A stretch of 64,000 nt of DNA from NCBI RefSeq assembly GCF_016861605.1, contig NZ_BOLM01000004.1, forward strand, positions 124,001 to 188,000, read 5' to 3'. The DNA comes from Levilactobacillus wangkuiensis (GTDB lineage: Bacteria > Bacillota > Bacilli > Lactobacillales > Lactobacillaceae). This document shows, one piece after another, positions 8,021 through 17,519 of the stretch (the first letter of the stretch is position 1; each line of letters begins with the position of its first letter). The notes beneath the pieces were generated by a model. The model ran no database searches. It worked only from the letters and a program-made list of their open reading frames with translations, and was not told the DNA's origin. The translations under genes and the position numbers were made by a program.

Positions 8021-9661
8021 TTATTTGATATAAGCGTATTTGTAGCTCCACTGGGTGCCCGCCGTATTGTGAATAATCCCCTTAACATCGGACCGTGTCA
8101 GATAAGCGTAGTTCGCCTGGTACAAAGGCGTGAAGCTCTGCGTCTTGTTCACCAGCTTGGCTGCCTGAACCATGTCTTGCCAACGTGCCTCATCGTTACC
8201 GGCATCTTGGTTCTGGGCCTTGTCGATCAGTGCATCGTATTGTTTGTTGGACCACTTGCCGTAGTTCAGTGAGTTCGAGCTGACCGGAATCTGCAGGAAG
8301 GAAATCGGATCGTTGAAGTCGGCCCCCCAGTGCGACAGGTAGAGGTCAAAATCGCCATTGGTCGAACGAGATTGCGCCACGGAAGCCGGCACGTTTTGAA
8401 TTTTCAGGTCAAAGCCCTTCAGATTCTTTTCCAGCGCACCCTTTAAGTATTGGGTCACGGTGCTGGCCGCCACGTCATCGTTACCGGCCATGATACTCAG
8501 GTTAACTTTCTTGATGCCAAGTTGTTTCAGTCCAGCCGCCCACTTCTTCTTGGCCAAAGTTGGGTTGTACGTCGTCGTGTTCTTGACCTTCTGCTGGCTG
8601 GCAAAGTCCTTGCCGCTCTTAGGATCACGCGCTAAGCCACTGGCAACAAAGCCGGTTGGCGTCACGGAACCATCCCCCAGCACCTTCTTGGTCAGCTGAC
8701 TGCGGTTGATAGATAAAGCAATGGCCTGACGAATATTTTGATTGCTCATAATCCGCCGCTTAGCCTTGTCAGCATCTTGGAAGTTGTATTTCAAATGAAT
8801 CACGATGGAATAAGGATATTGCTGGAATTCTTTGTCATTCTTGTAGTTCTTAACTTGCTCATTGGATAACTGTGCGAAATCGAGTTTCTTGTTCTGGTAC
8901 AAACTCAGACCCGTTTGGGGATTCGTCACAACTTGATAATTAATCTTTTGGAGCTTAACGACCTTTTTATCCCAGTACTGATTATTCTTCACAAAGGACC
9001 AGGTGTTGCCCGTCCCGTTCCAGCCCTGAATCTTGAAGGGGCCGCTGTAGACCATGTACTCGGACTTGGTGGCATACTTCTTGCCGTATTTGTCGATAAC
9101 CTTTTTATTTTGTGGGGCGAATAACGGGTAAGCCATTAAAATTTTAAAGTAAGCAATAGGCTTATCCAGCTTGATGACCACCGTCTGTTGGTTCTTGGCG
9201 TGAATCCCGATGGTGCTGGGCTTAGCCTTACCGGCGATAATCTTGTCCCCATTTTTGATTCCAGAAAACATCGTCATGTACGAAGACTTGGTGGATGGCG
9301 TTAACGTCCGCCGCCAAGAATAAACGAAGTCTTGGGCCGTAATCTTGTCGCCGTTGCTCCACTTTGCGTTGTCGCGAATGTGGAACGTCCACGTTTTCTT
9401 ATCCTTTGACATTTTTGCTGAATCTGCCAACCCTGGTGCAACCTGACCGTCTTTGCCTAACCGATAAAAACTTTCAAAAACGTTCCCCGTCTGGCCATAA
9501 CCGGTGGCCTTGGCGAGGTCGATGGTGTCGAGCGCGGCCGTCGCTGGTAACCGCAAAACTTGTTGTGGCTTGGACGTTGCCGCAGTTTGGCCACAGGCAG
9601 CTAACCCCATACCAATTGCCAATACTGCTGCGACTAACCCAATCCCAGTCCATTTTTTCAT
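8021..9661 (-). CDS. oligopeptide ABC transporter substrate-binding lipoprotein
   Basis: A 546-residue extracellular lipoprotein of the OppA/DppA family (SBP family 5). The signal peptide ends in LAACG (cysteine near residue 23), and the mature protein has the usual family pattern: PATAALDTIDLAKATG early, KTWTFHIRDNAKWSNGD near residue 90 and RQAIALSINR near residue 315. It should capture peptides for an Opp-type importer, but no permease or ATPase gene is adjacent, so it must use one encoded elsewhere. Upstream lies a leader with a cysteine-rich micro-ORF and a terminator, suggesting that expression follows cysteine supply and that cysteine-containing peptides may be cargo (inference). Confidence 0.92.
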   Translation of the reverse strand: MKKWTGIGLVAAVLAIGMGLAACGQTAATSKPQQVLRLPATAALDTIDLAKATGYGQTGNVFESFYRLGKDGQVAPGLADSAKMSKDKKTWTFHIRDNAKWSNGDKITAQDFVYSWRRTLTPSTKSSYMTMFSGIKNGDKIIAGKAKPSTIGIHAKNQQTVVIKLDKPIAYFKILMAYPLFAPQNKKVIDKYGKKYATKSEYMVYSGPFKIQGWNGTGNTWSFVKNNQYWDKKVVKLQKINYQVVTNPQTGLSLYQNKKLDFAQLSNEQVKNYKNDKEFQQYPYSIVIHLKYNFQDADKAKRRIMSNQNIRQAIALSINRSQLTKKVLGDGSVTPTGFVASGLARDPKSGKDFASQQKVKNTTTYNPTLAKKKWAAGLKQLGIKKVNLSIMAGNDDVAASTVTQYLKGALEKNLKGFDLKIQNVPASVAQSRSTNGDFDLYLSHWGADFNDPISFLQIPVSSNSLNYGKWSNKQYDALIDKAQNQDAGNDEARWQDMVQAAKLVNKTQSFTPLYQANYAYLTRSDVKGIIHNTAGTQWSYKYAYIK

Positions 9662-9728
9662 AAGAAGTTTGCTCCCTTTTCCTCAAATTTTTGTGGTGTA
9701 CAATCCGCAAAATTATGATTTGAAAACA

Positions 9729-9777
9729 GAAAAAACGGGCTACCGCCTTCACTTAACTCGTGAAAGCGGTAACCCGT
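9729..9777 (-). terminator. attenuator terminator in the leader of the peptide-binding protein gene
   Basis: On the - strand ACGGGTTACCGCTTTCAC pairs with GTGAAGGCGGTAGCCCGT (one mismatch-like wobble region) and is followed by T6. It stands between the cysteine-rich micro-ORF and the structural gene, so it must be passed for the lipoprotein to be expressed. Confidence 0.85.
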
Positions 9778-9812
9778 TCGACACTGCCAACCTAGGTCGG
9801 CGCTATGTACTA

Positions 9813-9917
9813 CTACGGTTTAGCCGGAAAATCACGAATTGAGGTAGCGCAAAAAGACACGTTACATTCGCAACATGCGGCAAGCAGTGATTTAACTTGA
9901 GCGGCGTTCTTCAACAT
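9813..9917 (-). CDS. cysteine-rich leader peptide (34 aa), candidate attenuator peptide
   Basis: A 34-residue open frame starting at the ATG at 9915-9917 with a strong ribosome site AAGGAGG nine bases upstream and ending at TAG 9813-9815. Four of nine consecutive residues near the middle are cysteine (CCECNVSFC). It is followed by a small GCCGACC/GGTTGGC hairpin and then by a strong terminator before the oligopeptide-binding protein gene. This is the layout of a translation-coupled attenuator: ribosomes pausing at cysteine codons would change folding downstream. The role is inferred; the ORF, ribosome site and terminator are seen directly. It is too short to be a conventional enzyme. Confidence 0.65.
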   Translation of the reverse strand: MLKNAAQVKSLLAACCECNVSFCATSIRDFPAKP

Positions 9918-9971
9918 CGTGATTTTCCTCCTTAACTTATTTTTTGTAATTAATTGGATTGTACAAGACCT

Positions 9972-10000
9972 AAGATACCCTCTTCCTCAGCGTTTGTCAA
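9972..10000 (-). promoter_or_regulatory. promoter of the cysteine-leader transcript
   Basis: TTGACA (9995-10000), 17-base spacer, TATCTT (9972-9977), on the - strand 55 bases before the leader-peptide start. Confidence 0.7.
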
Positions 10001-10105
10001 AGGTTAAAATCGTCGGCCAACAGATTTCAAATACGGCGGGTAACATTCCGTGGTGGAAAAAGGTATACTTAAAATAAGTTTGACTAGTAGAAAGGATTTG
10101 AACGT

Positions 10106-12355
10106 ATGGACATCGAACGTATGCTTGCTGAACTAACGTTACCGGAGAAGGCCGCTCTGGTTTCAGGAAAAAATAGTTGGTACACGGCCGCTATTGACCG
10201 GCTGGGCATCCCCGCCCTCATGATGACGGACGGCCCTTCCGGCTTACGGAAACAGACCGCCGATTCGGGTAACACGAACATTAACGACTCGGTTCAAGCC
10301 ATTACTTATCCGGCTGCCGCGCTGAGTGCGAGCTCCTGGAATCGTGATCTGATGCACCAACTGGGTGAACACCTGGGTGACGAGGCCCGCGCGGAACAAG
10401 TCAGTCTGTTGCTGGGACCCGGCGTCAACTTGAAGCGTTCTCCCTTGGGTGGGCGTAACTTCGAATACCTTTCAGAAGACCCTTTGGTGGCCGGCGAACT
10501 AGGCAGCGCCTACGTTCAAGGGGTGCAATCCAAACACGTTGGTGTGGCCGTTAAACATTTTGCCGCCAACAACCGCGAAAATCAACGGTTCACGGCCTCC
10601 AGCGACATGGACCAACGGACGCTGCGCGAACTTTATTTACGCACGTTTGAAATCATCGTCAAGGCCGCTTACCCAGCCACGATGATGACCTCTTATAACA
10701 AAATTAATGGCACGTTGAATTCTCAAAACCGTCGCCTGCTCCGGAGCATCTTGCGCGACGAATGGGGCTTCCATGGCGCAGTCATGTCCGACTGGGGCGC
10801 CGTCGCTGATAACGTCCAGGCCTTACGCGCCGGGCTTGATTTGGAAATGCCAGGTCAGGGCCAAGCTTCCGTGAACAACATTATCCGGGCCGTCGAAACC
10901 GGCGAGCTGGACGAAGGGACGCTGAACAAGGCGGTCCGGCACCTGCTGCACATCATTGATAATTGGTTGCCTGCCGACCATGCCAGCACCTATGACCACG
11001 CGGCCCATCACCAATTTGCTCGCAAGTTGGCCGATGATGGCATCGTGCTCTTGAAGAACCGTCACGCTGAACTGCCACTTGATCCCAAAACCGCTGGCAA
11101 GGTAGTCGTCATTGGTGAACTGGCCGATCAACCACGCTACCAAGGTTCCGGCAGCTCCCACGTCAACCCGACGAAGTTGACCACGCCATTAGCTGCTCTG
11201 CAAGACAGCGACCTCGAGGCCAACTACTACCCCGGTTACCGGTTGGATCAGAGCGAAACGGACGACAGCTTGGTCGAAGCTGCCCTCACTGCCGCCAAGG
11301 ACGCCGATCATGTCATCATTTTCGCCGGCTACCCTGAAAATACGGAATCGGAAGGCTTTGATAAGACCTCCCTGATGCTCCCCGAAAACCAAGGCGAACT
11401 GATTGGCCGCCTGTCGAAGATCAACGACCACGTCACGGTCGTGCTCCAAAATGGCTCCGCGGTCGAAATGCCTTGGATTCATGGCGTCGACGCCGTTGTT
11501 GAAACTTATTTGGCCGGTGAAGCGGTCGGTGAAGCCACCTGGGATATCATCACCGGTGCGGTCAACCCGTCCGGTCACTTGGCCGAGACCTTCCCCCAGC
11601 GTTTGACCGATACCCCAATGGCCCCAACGTTTGGGCAGGACCCGCATCACGAATATTACACGGAAGGCATGTTCATGGGCTACCGTTACTACGATACTCA
11701 CGAAATGCACGTGCTCTTCCCATTCGGTCATGGTCTCAGCTACACAACCTTTGAATACACCAATCTGGCCGTCGACGAGAACGAACACGGCGCGACCATC
11801 ACCTTTGACCTGACCAACACGGGCGACCGCGCCGGTCAGGCCGTGCCACAACTCTACGTGGCCAACCACGCCTCACACGTCCCAATGCCAACCAAGGAAC
11901 TACGCGCCTTCACCAAGGTCGCCGTGGCCCCTGGCGAAACCAAGGCCGTGACCTTAAGGCTCAACCGGCGTGACTTTAGCTGGTGGTGCGAAGGCAAATC
12001 TCGCTGGCAAGCCGATTCCGGCGACTATGAGTTAATGGTCGGCGATTCCTCACGGGACATCCGGTTACAAACCAAGTTGACCATGGACTTCAAGAATTCT
12101 CCTGCCCCCGTGACAGCCGAAACTTACCTATCCACGATTGTCAGAGATCCGCGTCTGCAACAAATTTTCAAGGACACGGTCCTGGCACCAGAACACGCCA
12201 GCGCTAACAACTTCTTAGCGACGACCGACGAGCATGGCAACGTTGCCTTACTCCAAGATCAAATGTTCCTGAACATGCCACTGCGGGCGGTGATTGCGCT
12301 CGGCGGTCCGGCTGATTTGATTCACGATTTCATTAACGCCGCCAACAAACGGTAA
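10106..12355 (+). CDS. glycoside hydrolase family 3 beta-glucosidase
   Basis: A 749-residue cytoplasmic enzyme (no signal peptide) that releases beta-linked glucose or related sugars. The GH3 N-terminal barrel covers about residues 20-270, with the nucleophile aspartate in VMSDWGAV near residue 230 and the substrate-binding GVAVKHFAANN near residue 150. The GH3 C-terminal domain (about 310-540) includes GSGSSHVNP, and a fibronectin III-like domain follows near residues 570-650. The ATG has AAAGGA nine bases upstream. Length is normal. It is monocistronic, divergent from the cysteine leader and closed by the terminator at 12374. Plant glucosides or cello-oligosaccharides are plausible substrates. 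Confidence 0.93.
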   Translation: MDIERMLAELTLPEKAALVSGKNSWYTAAIDRLGIPALMMTDGPSGLRKQTADSGNTNINDSVQAITYPAAALSASSWNRDLMHQLGEHLGDEARAEQVSLLLGPGVNLKRSPLGGRNFEYLSEDPLVAGELGSAYVQGVQSKHVGVAVKHFAANNRENQRFTASSDMDQRTLRELYLRTFEIIVKAAYPATMMTSYNKINGTLNSQNRRLLRSILRDEWGFHGAVMSDWGAVADNVQALRAGLDLEMPGQGQASVNNIIRAVETGELDEGTLNKAVRHLLHIIDNWLPADHASTYDHAAHHQFARKLADDGIVLLKNRHAELPLDPKTAGKVVVIGELADQPRYQGSGSSHVNPTKLTTPLAALQDSDLEANYYPGYRLDQSETDDSLVEAALTAAKDADHVIIFAGYPENTESEGFDKTSLMLPENQGELIGRLSKINDHVTVVLQNGSAVEMPWIHGVDAVVETYLAGEAVGEATWDIITGAVNPSGHLAETFPQRLTDTPMAPTFGQDPHHEYYTEGMFMGYRYYDTHEMHVLFPFGHGLSYTTFEYTNLAVDENEHGATITFDLTNTGDRAGQAVPQLYVANHASHVPMPTKELRAFTKVAVAPGETKAVTLRLNRRDFSWWCEGKSRWQADSGDYELMVGDSSRDIRLQTKLTMDFKNSPAPVTAETYLSTIVRDPRLQQIFKDTVLAPEHASANNFLATTDEHGNVALLQDQMFLNMPLRAVIALGGPADLIHDFINAANKR

Positions 12356-12373
12356 GCATGACACAAAAATAGA

Positions 12374-12416
12374 CGAGGTCCCAACGTTTTAAACAACGTT
12401 GGAACCTCGCCTTTTT
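12374..12416 (+). terminator. rho-independent terminator, probably bidirectional
   Basis: CGAGGTCCCAACGTT / AACGTTGGAACCTCG stem followed by T5 on the + strand and by a T-rich run on the - strand. It separates the convergent GH3 and acetyltransferase genes. Confidence 0.9.
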
Positions 12417-12424
12417 CATTTCGC

Positions 12425-12871
12425 TTAACGATCCAGTGGCAAAACCATATCCAAGTGGGGAATTCCCGTTTCCAGGTAAACCTCGCTGGTTGGTGTAAAC
12501 CCAAACGAGGCGTAAAACTTTTGCAAGTAGGCTTGAGCCTGAATCACGATCTGTTGGGCCTGCGGATAGGTCTCTTTAGCAGCAGCAATGGCGGCCGCCA
12601 CCAATTCGCGACCGGCGCCATGCTTCCGTGCCGAAGCGGCAACGAGGACCCGGCCAATGCGGACCTGATTGGGTTCCGGAATTAACCGTGCGTAGGCTAA
12701 CACCCGACCCGCATCGTCTGTCCGGAACAAGTGTTGTGCAATCAGATCATCATCGTCGACTTCCTGATAGACACAGTCTTGTTCCACCACAAAAACCGCC
12801 ACCCGTAACTGGTAAATACGGAAGAGTTCCGTGGTCGTTAGTTCAGCAAAACTTTTTTGACTAAAACCCAT
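12425..12871 (-). CDS. elaA: GNAT N-acetyltransferase, ElaA family
   Basis: A 148-residue single-domain acetyl-CoA-dependent acyltransferase. LYQLR-like start (RIYQLRVAVFVVEQDCVYQE, residues 18-37) is the ElaA hallmark, and the acetyl-CoA loop is in IGRVLVAASARKHGAGRELV near residues 72-91. Length matches ElaA. Substrates of ElaA proteins are not settled. It is cotranscribed with the upstream choloylglycine hydrolase-family gene, from which it is separated by 12 bases. Confidence 0.85.
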   Translation of the reverse strand: MGFSQKSFAELTTTELFRIYQLRVAVFVVEQDCVYQEVDDDDLIAQHLFRTDDAGRVLAYARLIPEPNQVRIGRVLVAASARKHGAGRELVAAAIAAAKETYPQAQQIVIQAQAYLQKFYASFGFTPTSEVYLETGIPHLDMVLPLDR

Positions 12872-12883
12872 TTAATTCAGCTC

Positions 12884-13867
12884 CTAGTTCAACGCACTAA
12901 TGTGTGGTTGGTGGTCCAGTGGGTATTCCACGGGCGTATCCCAGTCGTTTAGCATTTCGTCAGTCATTTTAACGCCTTGCAATTCCAAGTTATCATAAGG
13001 TTCCATGAAGTAAGAACGCTCAGTTAGGTTGGCATAGGCCCGGTATTGCGTGTAGTCGCTGTTCCCGTCAGCCTTTAGCTTAACTCCCTTAGGAATCGTG
13101 ACGCTGTCTAATAGGTGTTGTAAGAGGTTCAGCGTCGTCGGCGTATCGTCCGTCTTAACGCTGAAATGCTTGTTGTAAACCGTCCGGACAAAGCGGGATG
13201 GTGACGTGTAGTCGCCGGGAAGGCCCAATGCGCCAGTCCCAGGACCCTGGGTGGCCAACTCAAAGCCTTCATAATCATGCAAAGGCACATCGGCAGCTTG
13301 CAGCGTGCCGTAAGTGCTGAGGTTTTGTAAATGCCAGCTCAATTGTGGTGAGTTGGCCATGACCCCGACCGGATCATCAATCAAATGGATATCATGACTG
13401 GTGGCTTCGAGCACAGCGGTCGCCCCCGTTGGATCACTAAAAATAAAGTGCAACGGTGCCGTGATGCCAAGCAAAGCAACCGGGATGTCCAAGAGTTGAA
13501 TGTGCTTAACCAATTCACGCAGGTCAGCCACACTCTTGGCATTGCCCAAAGCCCAGGCCGTCACGTCATGTGGCGCTAAGCCCAACTTGTCGGCTGGTGC
13601 ACTTGCTTCGTACTTCGCGTATTGTGAAAAGTACAGCGCGGCTGCCCCAAGACCATATTCATTCACGCCATCAACAAAAATGTAGTGGCTCAGGTTCCGG
13701 CCGGCCCCGACGAAGCCATACTTCGTGGTGAAGGTCCCCGCATCCCCTTGAATCTGTTGGTTCCGCGGCATAAAGATAGGTTGGCCACCCAGTTCAAACG
13801 CAAAATCCATGGTCCGGGCTAAAAATTGGTCGCCCCGACTGTTCTCATAGGTCAAACTCGTACACAT
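12884..13867 (-). CDS. choloylglycine hydrolase-family (linear amide C-N) hydrolase
   Basis: A 327-residue Ntn hydrolase of the bile salt hydrolase/penicillin V acylase family, which cleaves amide bonds such as those of conjugated bile acids, penicillin V or acyl-homoserine lactones. Cys2 becomes the N-terminal nucleophile once Met1 is removed (MCTSLTYENSRGDQFLARTM). Other conserved family sites are visible: ARTMDF with Arg and Asp near residues 18-21, NEYGL near 80, the Asn in MANSPQLSWH near 172, and Arg in SRFVRTVY near 228. There is no signal peptide, as usual for lactobacilli. I cannot decide between bile salt hydrolase and penicillin acylase from sequence alone. Confidence 0.9.
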   Translation of the reverse strand: MCTSLTYENSRGDQFLARTMDFAFELGGQPIFMPRNQQIQGDAGTFTTKYGFVGAGRNLSHYIFVDGVNEYGLGAAALYFSQYAKYEASAPADKLGLAPHDVTAWALGNAKSVADLRELVKHIQLLDIPVALLGITAPLHFIFSDPTGATAVLEATSHDIHLIDDPVGVMANSPQLSWHLQNLSTYGTLQAADVPLHDYEGFELATQGPGTGALGLPGDYTSPSRFVRTVYNKHFSVKTDDTPTTLNLLQHLLDSVTIPKGVKLKADGNSDYTQYRAYANLTERSYFMEPYDNLELQGVKMTDEMLNDWDTPVEYPLDHQPHISALN

Positions 13868-14314
13868 TAAAAATCATCCCGTTTCTAATATAGTTACCCA
13901 TTATTCTAAACCATCAAAATCCGTATTGCACGGATAATCGTTAAAACTATAACCAATTATGCTAATTTGTTAAAAAACTTCATTTGGCGTTCATTAACCA
14001 TTTACGCCACCAATTGTCTGGCTCACGGATGATTCACCCGCAAAGTTAGGGCAACTTAATAAGCTGAACGGCTTAACGTCCCTGTTTTTACCCGCCAACT
14101 AGCCATTAGCTTTCTATTGAATCCAGTTACTGTTAGGGTTGCCCCAGAGAATAGATTTGTCATGTAACCCAGCCTAGGGGAAATGCCATTCCAGTTTTCT
14201 GGGAACTCGTATTGAGTGTGTCGTTCTTGTAAGGTGCTGGCTAAGTTAAGCACGCTAGCAGCATCTCGGCGGCACGTTGCGTCACCTCTTCAACTATTCT
14301 CCTGTGACTCGGCA
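13868..14314. other. intergenic region without recognised gene
   Basis: About 450 bases hold no supported gene. A 65-codon frame on the - strand (14056-14253) starts with GTG without a ribosome site and resembles no family I know, so I do not call it. Promoter sequences for the choloylglycine hydrolase-family gene must lie near 13900. Confidence 0.4.
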
Positions 14315-14354
14315 AAAAGGGGTCTTGGATAACAAGCAGTCCAAGACCCCTTTT
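14315..14354 (-). terminator. rho-independent terminator downstream of sbcC
   Basis: Perfect 15-bp stem AAAAGGGGTCTTGGA / TCCAAGACCCCTTTT, 16 bases past the sbcC stop; works on both strands because each arm ends in a T run. Confidence 0.85.
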
Positions 14355-14369
14355 GTCTGGAAAAAACTA

Positions 14370-17300
14370 TTATTCCGCGGCGTGATACCGAATCGTACTC
14401 TCTCCGTTGCCGTTGGCAATCACTTGTAATTGGTTTTCAACTTGATCACGGAGTTCACTCACGTGGCTGATAATGCCAATCATGCGGTGCTTCCCCTCAA
14501 TCGTTTCCAACGATTCCAGCGCCGTCATTAAAGCATCTTCATCCAATGACCCAAAGCCTTCATCAATGAACAGGGCATCGACGTCGACACTCCCCGTGGT
14601 CTGCTGGATAACTTCGCCCAGAGCCAGAGCCAATGCTAACGAGGCAATAAAGCTTTCACCACCCGAAAGTGTGTGCACGCTCCGTTGCTCACCCACGTGA
14701 TCGTCATAGACGTTGATTTCTAGGCCGGACCGCTTCTTGGAGTTCGCCTGGGATTCATCGATCACGAATTGATACCGCCCGTTAGTTAATTGCTTTAAGC
14801 GATGATTACCGACTTGTAAGATTTGACGCAGATACGTTTGTAGGACGTATCGTTCCAGGCCTAGCTTACTGTTGGGACCATCCCCGTTGACCACGCCACT
14901 GAGCTCGGTCAACTCCTGCGTCGTTTGCATGGCCGCAGCCTGCTTATCCACCTGTGTCTGTAATTGTTGGGTATGCGTGGTGTTAAATTCAAAGAGATTT
15001 TGTAACTGTCGTTGCTGTTCCTGAAGGTCCGTCATCTGGGTCTTAGCCTGTGCCAACGCGGCCTGCGTCTTCTCCCGGTCTGGTGTTGGCTGGTCCTTCG
15101 TGCGGGCAACCAGGTCGGCAATGGTCGCGGCTAGGCTGTCCTGACGTTTGTCAAAATCGGCCAGTGTTTGCCGCTTAGTCGCTAACGACCCGACTTCCGC
15201 TAGGGCTGTCTGGACCTGTTCGACCACGGACTCATCAGTTGCGCCGAAATGTGCCGTCAAAAGCTTTGCTACGACTGTCTGAGCCTGGGTCAGTCTTTCT
15301 TGACTGGTCTGGACTTCCTCTTCAGCCTGCGTCATACGGGATTTGGCCACAGCCACTTGATTTTCTGCCTGTTGAACAGCCGTGTTCACCGTATCCAAGG
15401 TCTGCTGGTCGGCCTTCACTTGGGTCCGTAAATCAGTGAGCTGTTGCATAAATGTCGCCAGCGTTGGCGCCTGATCCGGTAACCGCTTCGTCTCTGTTGC
15501 CAGTTCAGCACTCAGCTTAGCCTGCTGCGTTTGTTGGTCATGCACAGCTTGCTCAGCCATCTGCACCTGCGTCTGCAAGGTGGTCGCCGCTGTGGTCAAC
15601 GCCTTCATTTGTTGTTGAGCTCGATGTAAGTTTTGTCGCTCTTGTTCGTTCTTAGTCTTTGCCTGCTGATAGGCCTGTTGGGCTGAATGTTGTTGCTGGG
15701 TCAGTTCGGCTAGCGTGGTCATCGTTGGTTGTTCCAAGGCCGCTTGCAGCTCAGCCAATTGGATGGCCTGAGTTGCTGCTTGTTCCGTGACGCGCTGTTG
15801 CCAACTGGCTAGTTGAGCGGCGACCTCACTGGCCTGCTTTTCTAACCGGTCCGCTTGCGCTTGAATCTCCTTGACGGCATCTTCTGACACCGTGGTTGCC
15901 GTCGTGGTGGCAGCTGGGTGGGGATGATGTTCCGACCCACAGACCGGACAAGGTGACCCCTCAGTCAATTGTGCACTCAGCTCGGCAATTTGGCTCCGTA
16001 AGAAGGCTTGGTAGCTGGCATCAGCGGCCGTTCGCTTTTCCTTAGCAGCTGTCTGGGCCGACTGCGCCTGCGTCTTTAAACTAATCACCTTTTGCTGACT
16101 GGTTGTGAGTTGGTGGTCAGCCTGCTGCACGGTTGCCAATTGCTTTTCGCTCGCCTGCAACTGAGCGTCACGCTGTGTGAGCTGATTTTGCCGGTCGAAA
16201 ATAGCCGGTTGTTGGTCCAACACCTGTTGCTGAGCCTGCTGAGCCGTTTTATTTTCAGCGACGGCGGTTCGGACTTCCTTGAGGCGCGCCTGTGTCTGGT
16301 CAACCTGCTCTGCTGCCAACTGCGCTTGTTGGGTCAATTCAGCCACGTGTTGGTAGACCGGAATAAGTTCCTGTTGTTGGGCCAACTGATCATTTTCTTG
16401 CTTGATTTTTTTAACCAGCGATTGCTGCTTTTGTTGTTCAGCGACGGCTACCTGGTGCTTTTGCTTAGCCGACTGTAAGGCCGCTGCCGCCTGCTCACTG
16501 GCGTGTCTCCGCTGTTGGAACGTTTGCTGGGCTTGCGTTTGGTCTTGCCACTGGGGCTGAATCTGCTGCGTCCAGTCCAGCTCAGCAATTCGCTGCTTCA
16601 GCGCCTGCATGGCCGGTTGTTGTTGGGTTAATTCTTGTTGTTCTTGCTGGCGGTCGGCGAGTCGCTTACGGTCGGCCAGTAAGACTGATTCTTGTTCATC
16701 CTGTCGGACCAATTGGCTGTGCAATTGGTCTGCTTGCTTGAGTTGGGTGGTAACTGCCGTTTGTTGGGTCTTAGTCGTGGCTTGTTGCTCGGCCATCAAA
16801 GTGAGTAGCTCGGTCGTTTGTTGATTGGCCAGCAAACTAGCAGCTTTCTCTTTATTTTCAGTTGTCCATTGCAGCTCACCCCGTAACCGGTCAAGAGTTG
16901 CCGCCGTTTCTTTATTCGCAGCCTCATTTTGCCGGAGCTGGCGTTTGAGGCGGTCCGTCCACCGCGCAAAGATTGTGGTATTAAAGAGTTGTTCCAAGAC
17001 CACTGCCTTATCTTCACTGGGGGCAATCAGGAACCGGCGGAACTGGCCCTGCGGAAGTAAGACAATTTGGGCAAACTGCTTGCCATCCATCTGCAACAAT
17101 TCCTGCAGGTAATCGCGAACCTGACCTTCTTTCGTCAACTGCGTGATTTCCGTATCGTTCTCAAAGACGGTCAACGTCACACTGGCCGCGGCCTCCGTCA
17201 ATCCGGTTCCCCGCTTCTTAGCCAAGATCTGCGTGGGTTCGCGCACAATTTCATAGGACCGATTCCGGTGCGTAAAGGTGAACGTGACCCGCGTCTGGTC

Positions 17301-17519
17301 CGTGTGGGTCGCAAAGTCGGAACGCATGGATTTGGCTTCCCGGTCGACGCCAGAGGTCTGGTTGAACAGCGCATAGCACATGCCATCAAAAATGGTGGTC
17401 TTCCCGCTCCCAGTCTTCCCACTGATCAAGAACAACGGGGTGGCAGAAAATTTCGTGAAATCAACCGTTTCATCTCGGTAAGGACCAAAGTATTCTAAGT
17501 GTAAAGTGACGGGACTCAT
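14370..17519 (-). CDS. sbcC: exonuclease subunit SbcC (Rad50-like)
   Basis: A 1049-residue SMC-like ATPase that with SbcD forms a nuclease opening hairpins and processing double-strand breaks. Walker A is GKTGSGKTT near residue 35, long coiled coils fill most of residues 170-880, the zinc hook CPVCG lies near residue 490, the signature is LSGGESFIASLALALALGE and Walker B is ALFIDEGFGSLDE near the C-terminus. I start at the ATG at 17519, which has AAGGAGGG upstream and overlaps the sbcD stop by four bases; an in-frame upstream start at 17564 would lie inside sbcD and has no ribosome site. Coupled translation with sbcD is likely. Confidence 0.95.
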   Translation of the reverse strand: MSPVTLHLEYFGPYRDETVDFTKFSATPLFLISGKTGSGKTTIFDGMCYALFNQTSGVDREAKSMRSDFATHTDQTRVTFTFTHRNRSYEIVREPTQILAKKRGTGLTEAAASVTLTVFENDTEITQLTKEGQVRDYLQELLQMDGKQFAQIVLLPQGQFRRFLIAPSEDKAVVLEQLFNTTIFARWTDRLKRQLRQNEAANKETAATLDRLRGELQWTTENKEKAASLLANQQTTELLTLMAEQQATTKTQQTAVTTQLKQADQLHSQLVRQDEQESVLLADRKRLADRQQEQQELTQQQPAMQALKQRIAELDWTQQIQPQWQDQTQAQQTFQQRRHASEQAAAALQSAKQKHQVAVAEQQKQQSLVKKIKQENDQLAQQQELIPVYQHVAELTQQAQLAAEQVDQTQARLKEVRTAVAENKTAQQAQQQVLDQQPAIFDRQNQLTQRDAQLQASEKQLATVQQADHQLTTSQQKVISLKTQAQSAQTAAKEKRTAADASYQAFLRSQIAELSAQLTEGSPCPVCGSEHHPHPAATTTATTVSEDAVKEIQAQADRLEKQASEVAAQLASWQQRVTEQAATQAIQLAELQAALEQPTMTTLAELTQQQHSAQQAYQQAKTKNEQERQNLHRAQQQMKALTTAATTLQTQVQMAEQAVHDQQTQQAKLSAELATETKRLPDQAPTLATFMQQLTDLRTQVKADQQTLDTVNTAVQQAENQVAVAKSRMTQAEEEVQTSQERLTQAQTVVAKLLTAHFGATDESVVEQVQTALAEVGSLATKRQTLADFDKRQDSLAATIADLVARTKDQPTPDREKTQAALAQAKTQMTDLQEQQRQLQNLFEFNTTHTQQLQTQVDKQAAAMQTTQELTELSGVVNGDGPNSKLGLERYVLQTYLRQILQVGNHRLKQLTNGRYQFVIDESQANSKKRSGLEINVYDDHVGEQRSVHTLSGGESFIASLALALALGEVIQQTTGSVDVDALFIDEGFGSLDEDALMTALESLETIEGKHRMIGIISHVSELRDQVENQLQVIANGNGESTIRYHAAE

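Noticed and set aside
11189-11869. 226-codon open frame antisense to the GH3 gene
   Set aside because: It lies wholly within the GH3 coding region in a GC-rich shadow frame, has no ribosome site and matches no family.
14056-14253. 65-codon frame between the choloylglycine hydrolase gene and sbcC
   Set aside because: Begins with GTG without a ribosome site; no recognisable domain.
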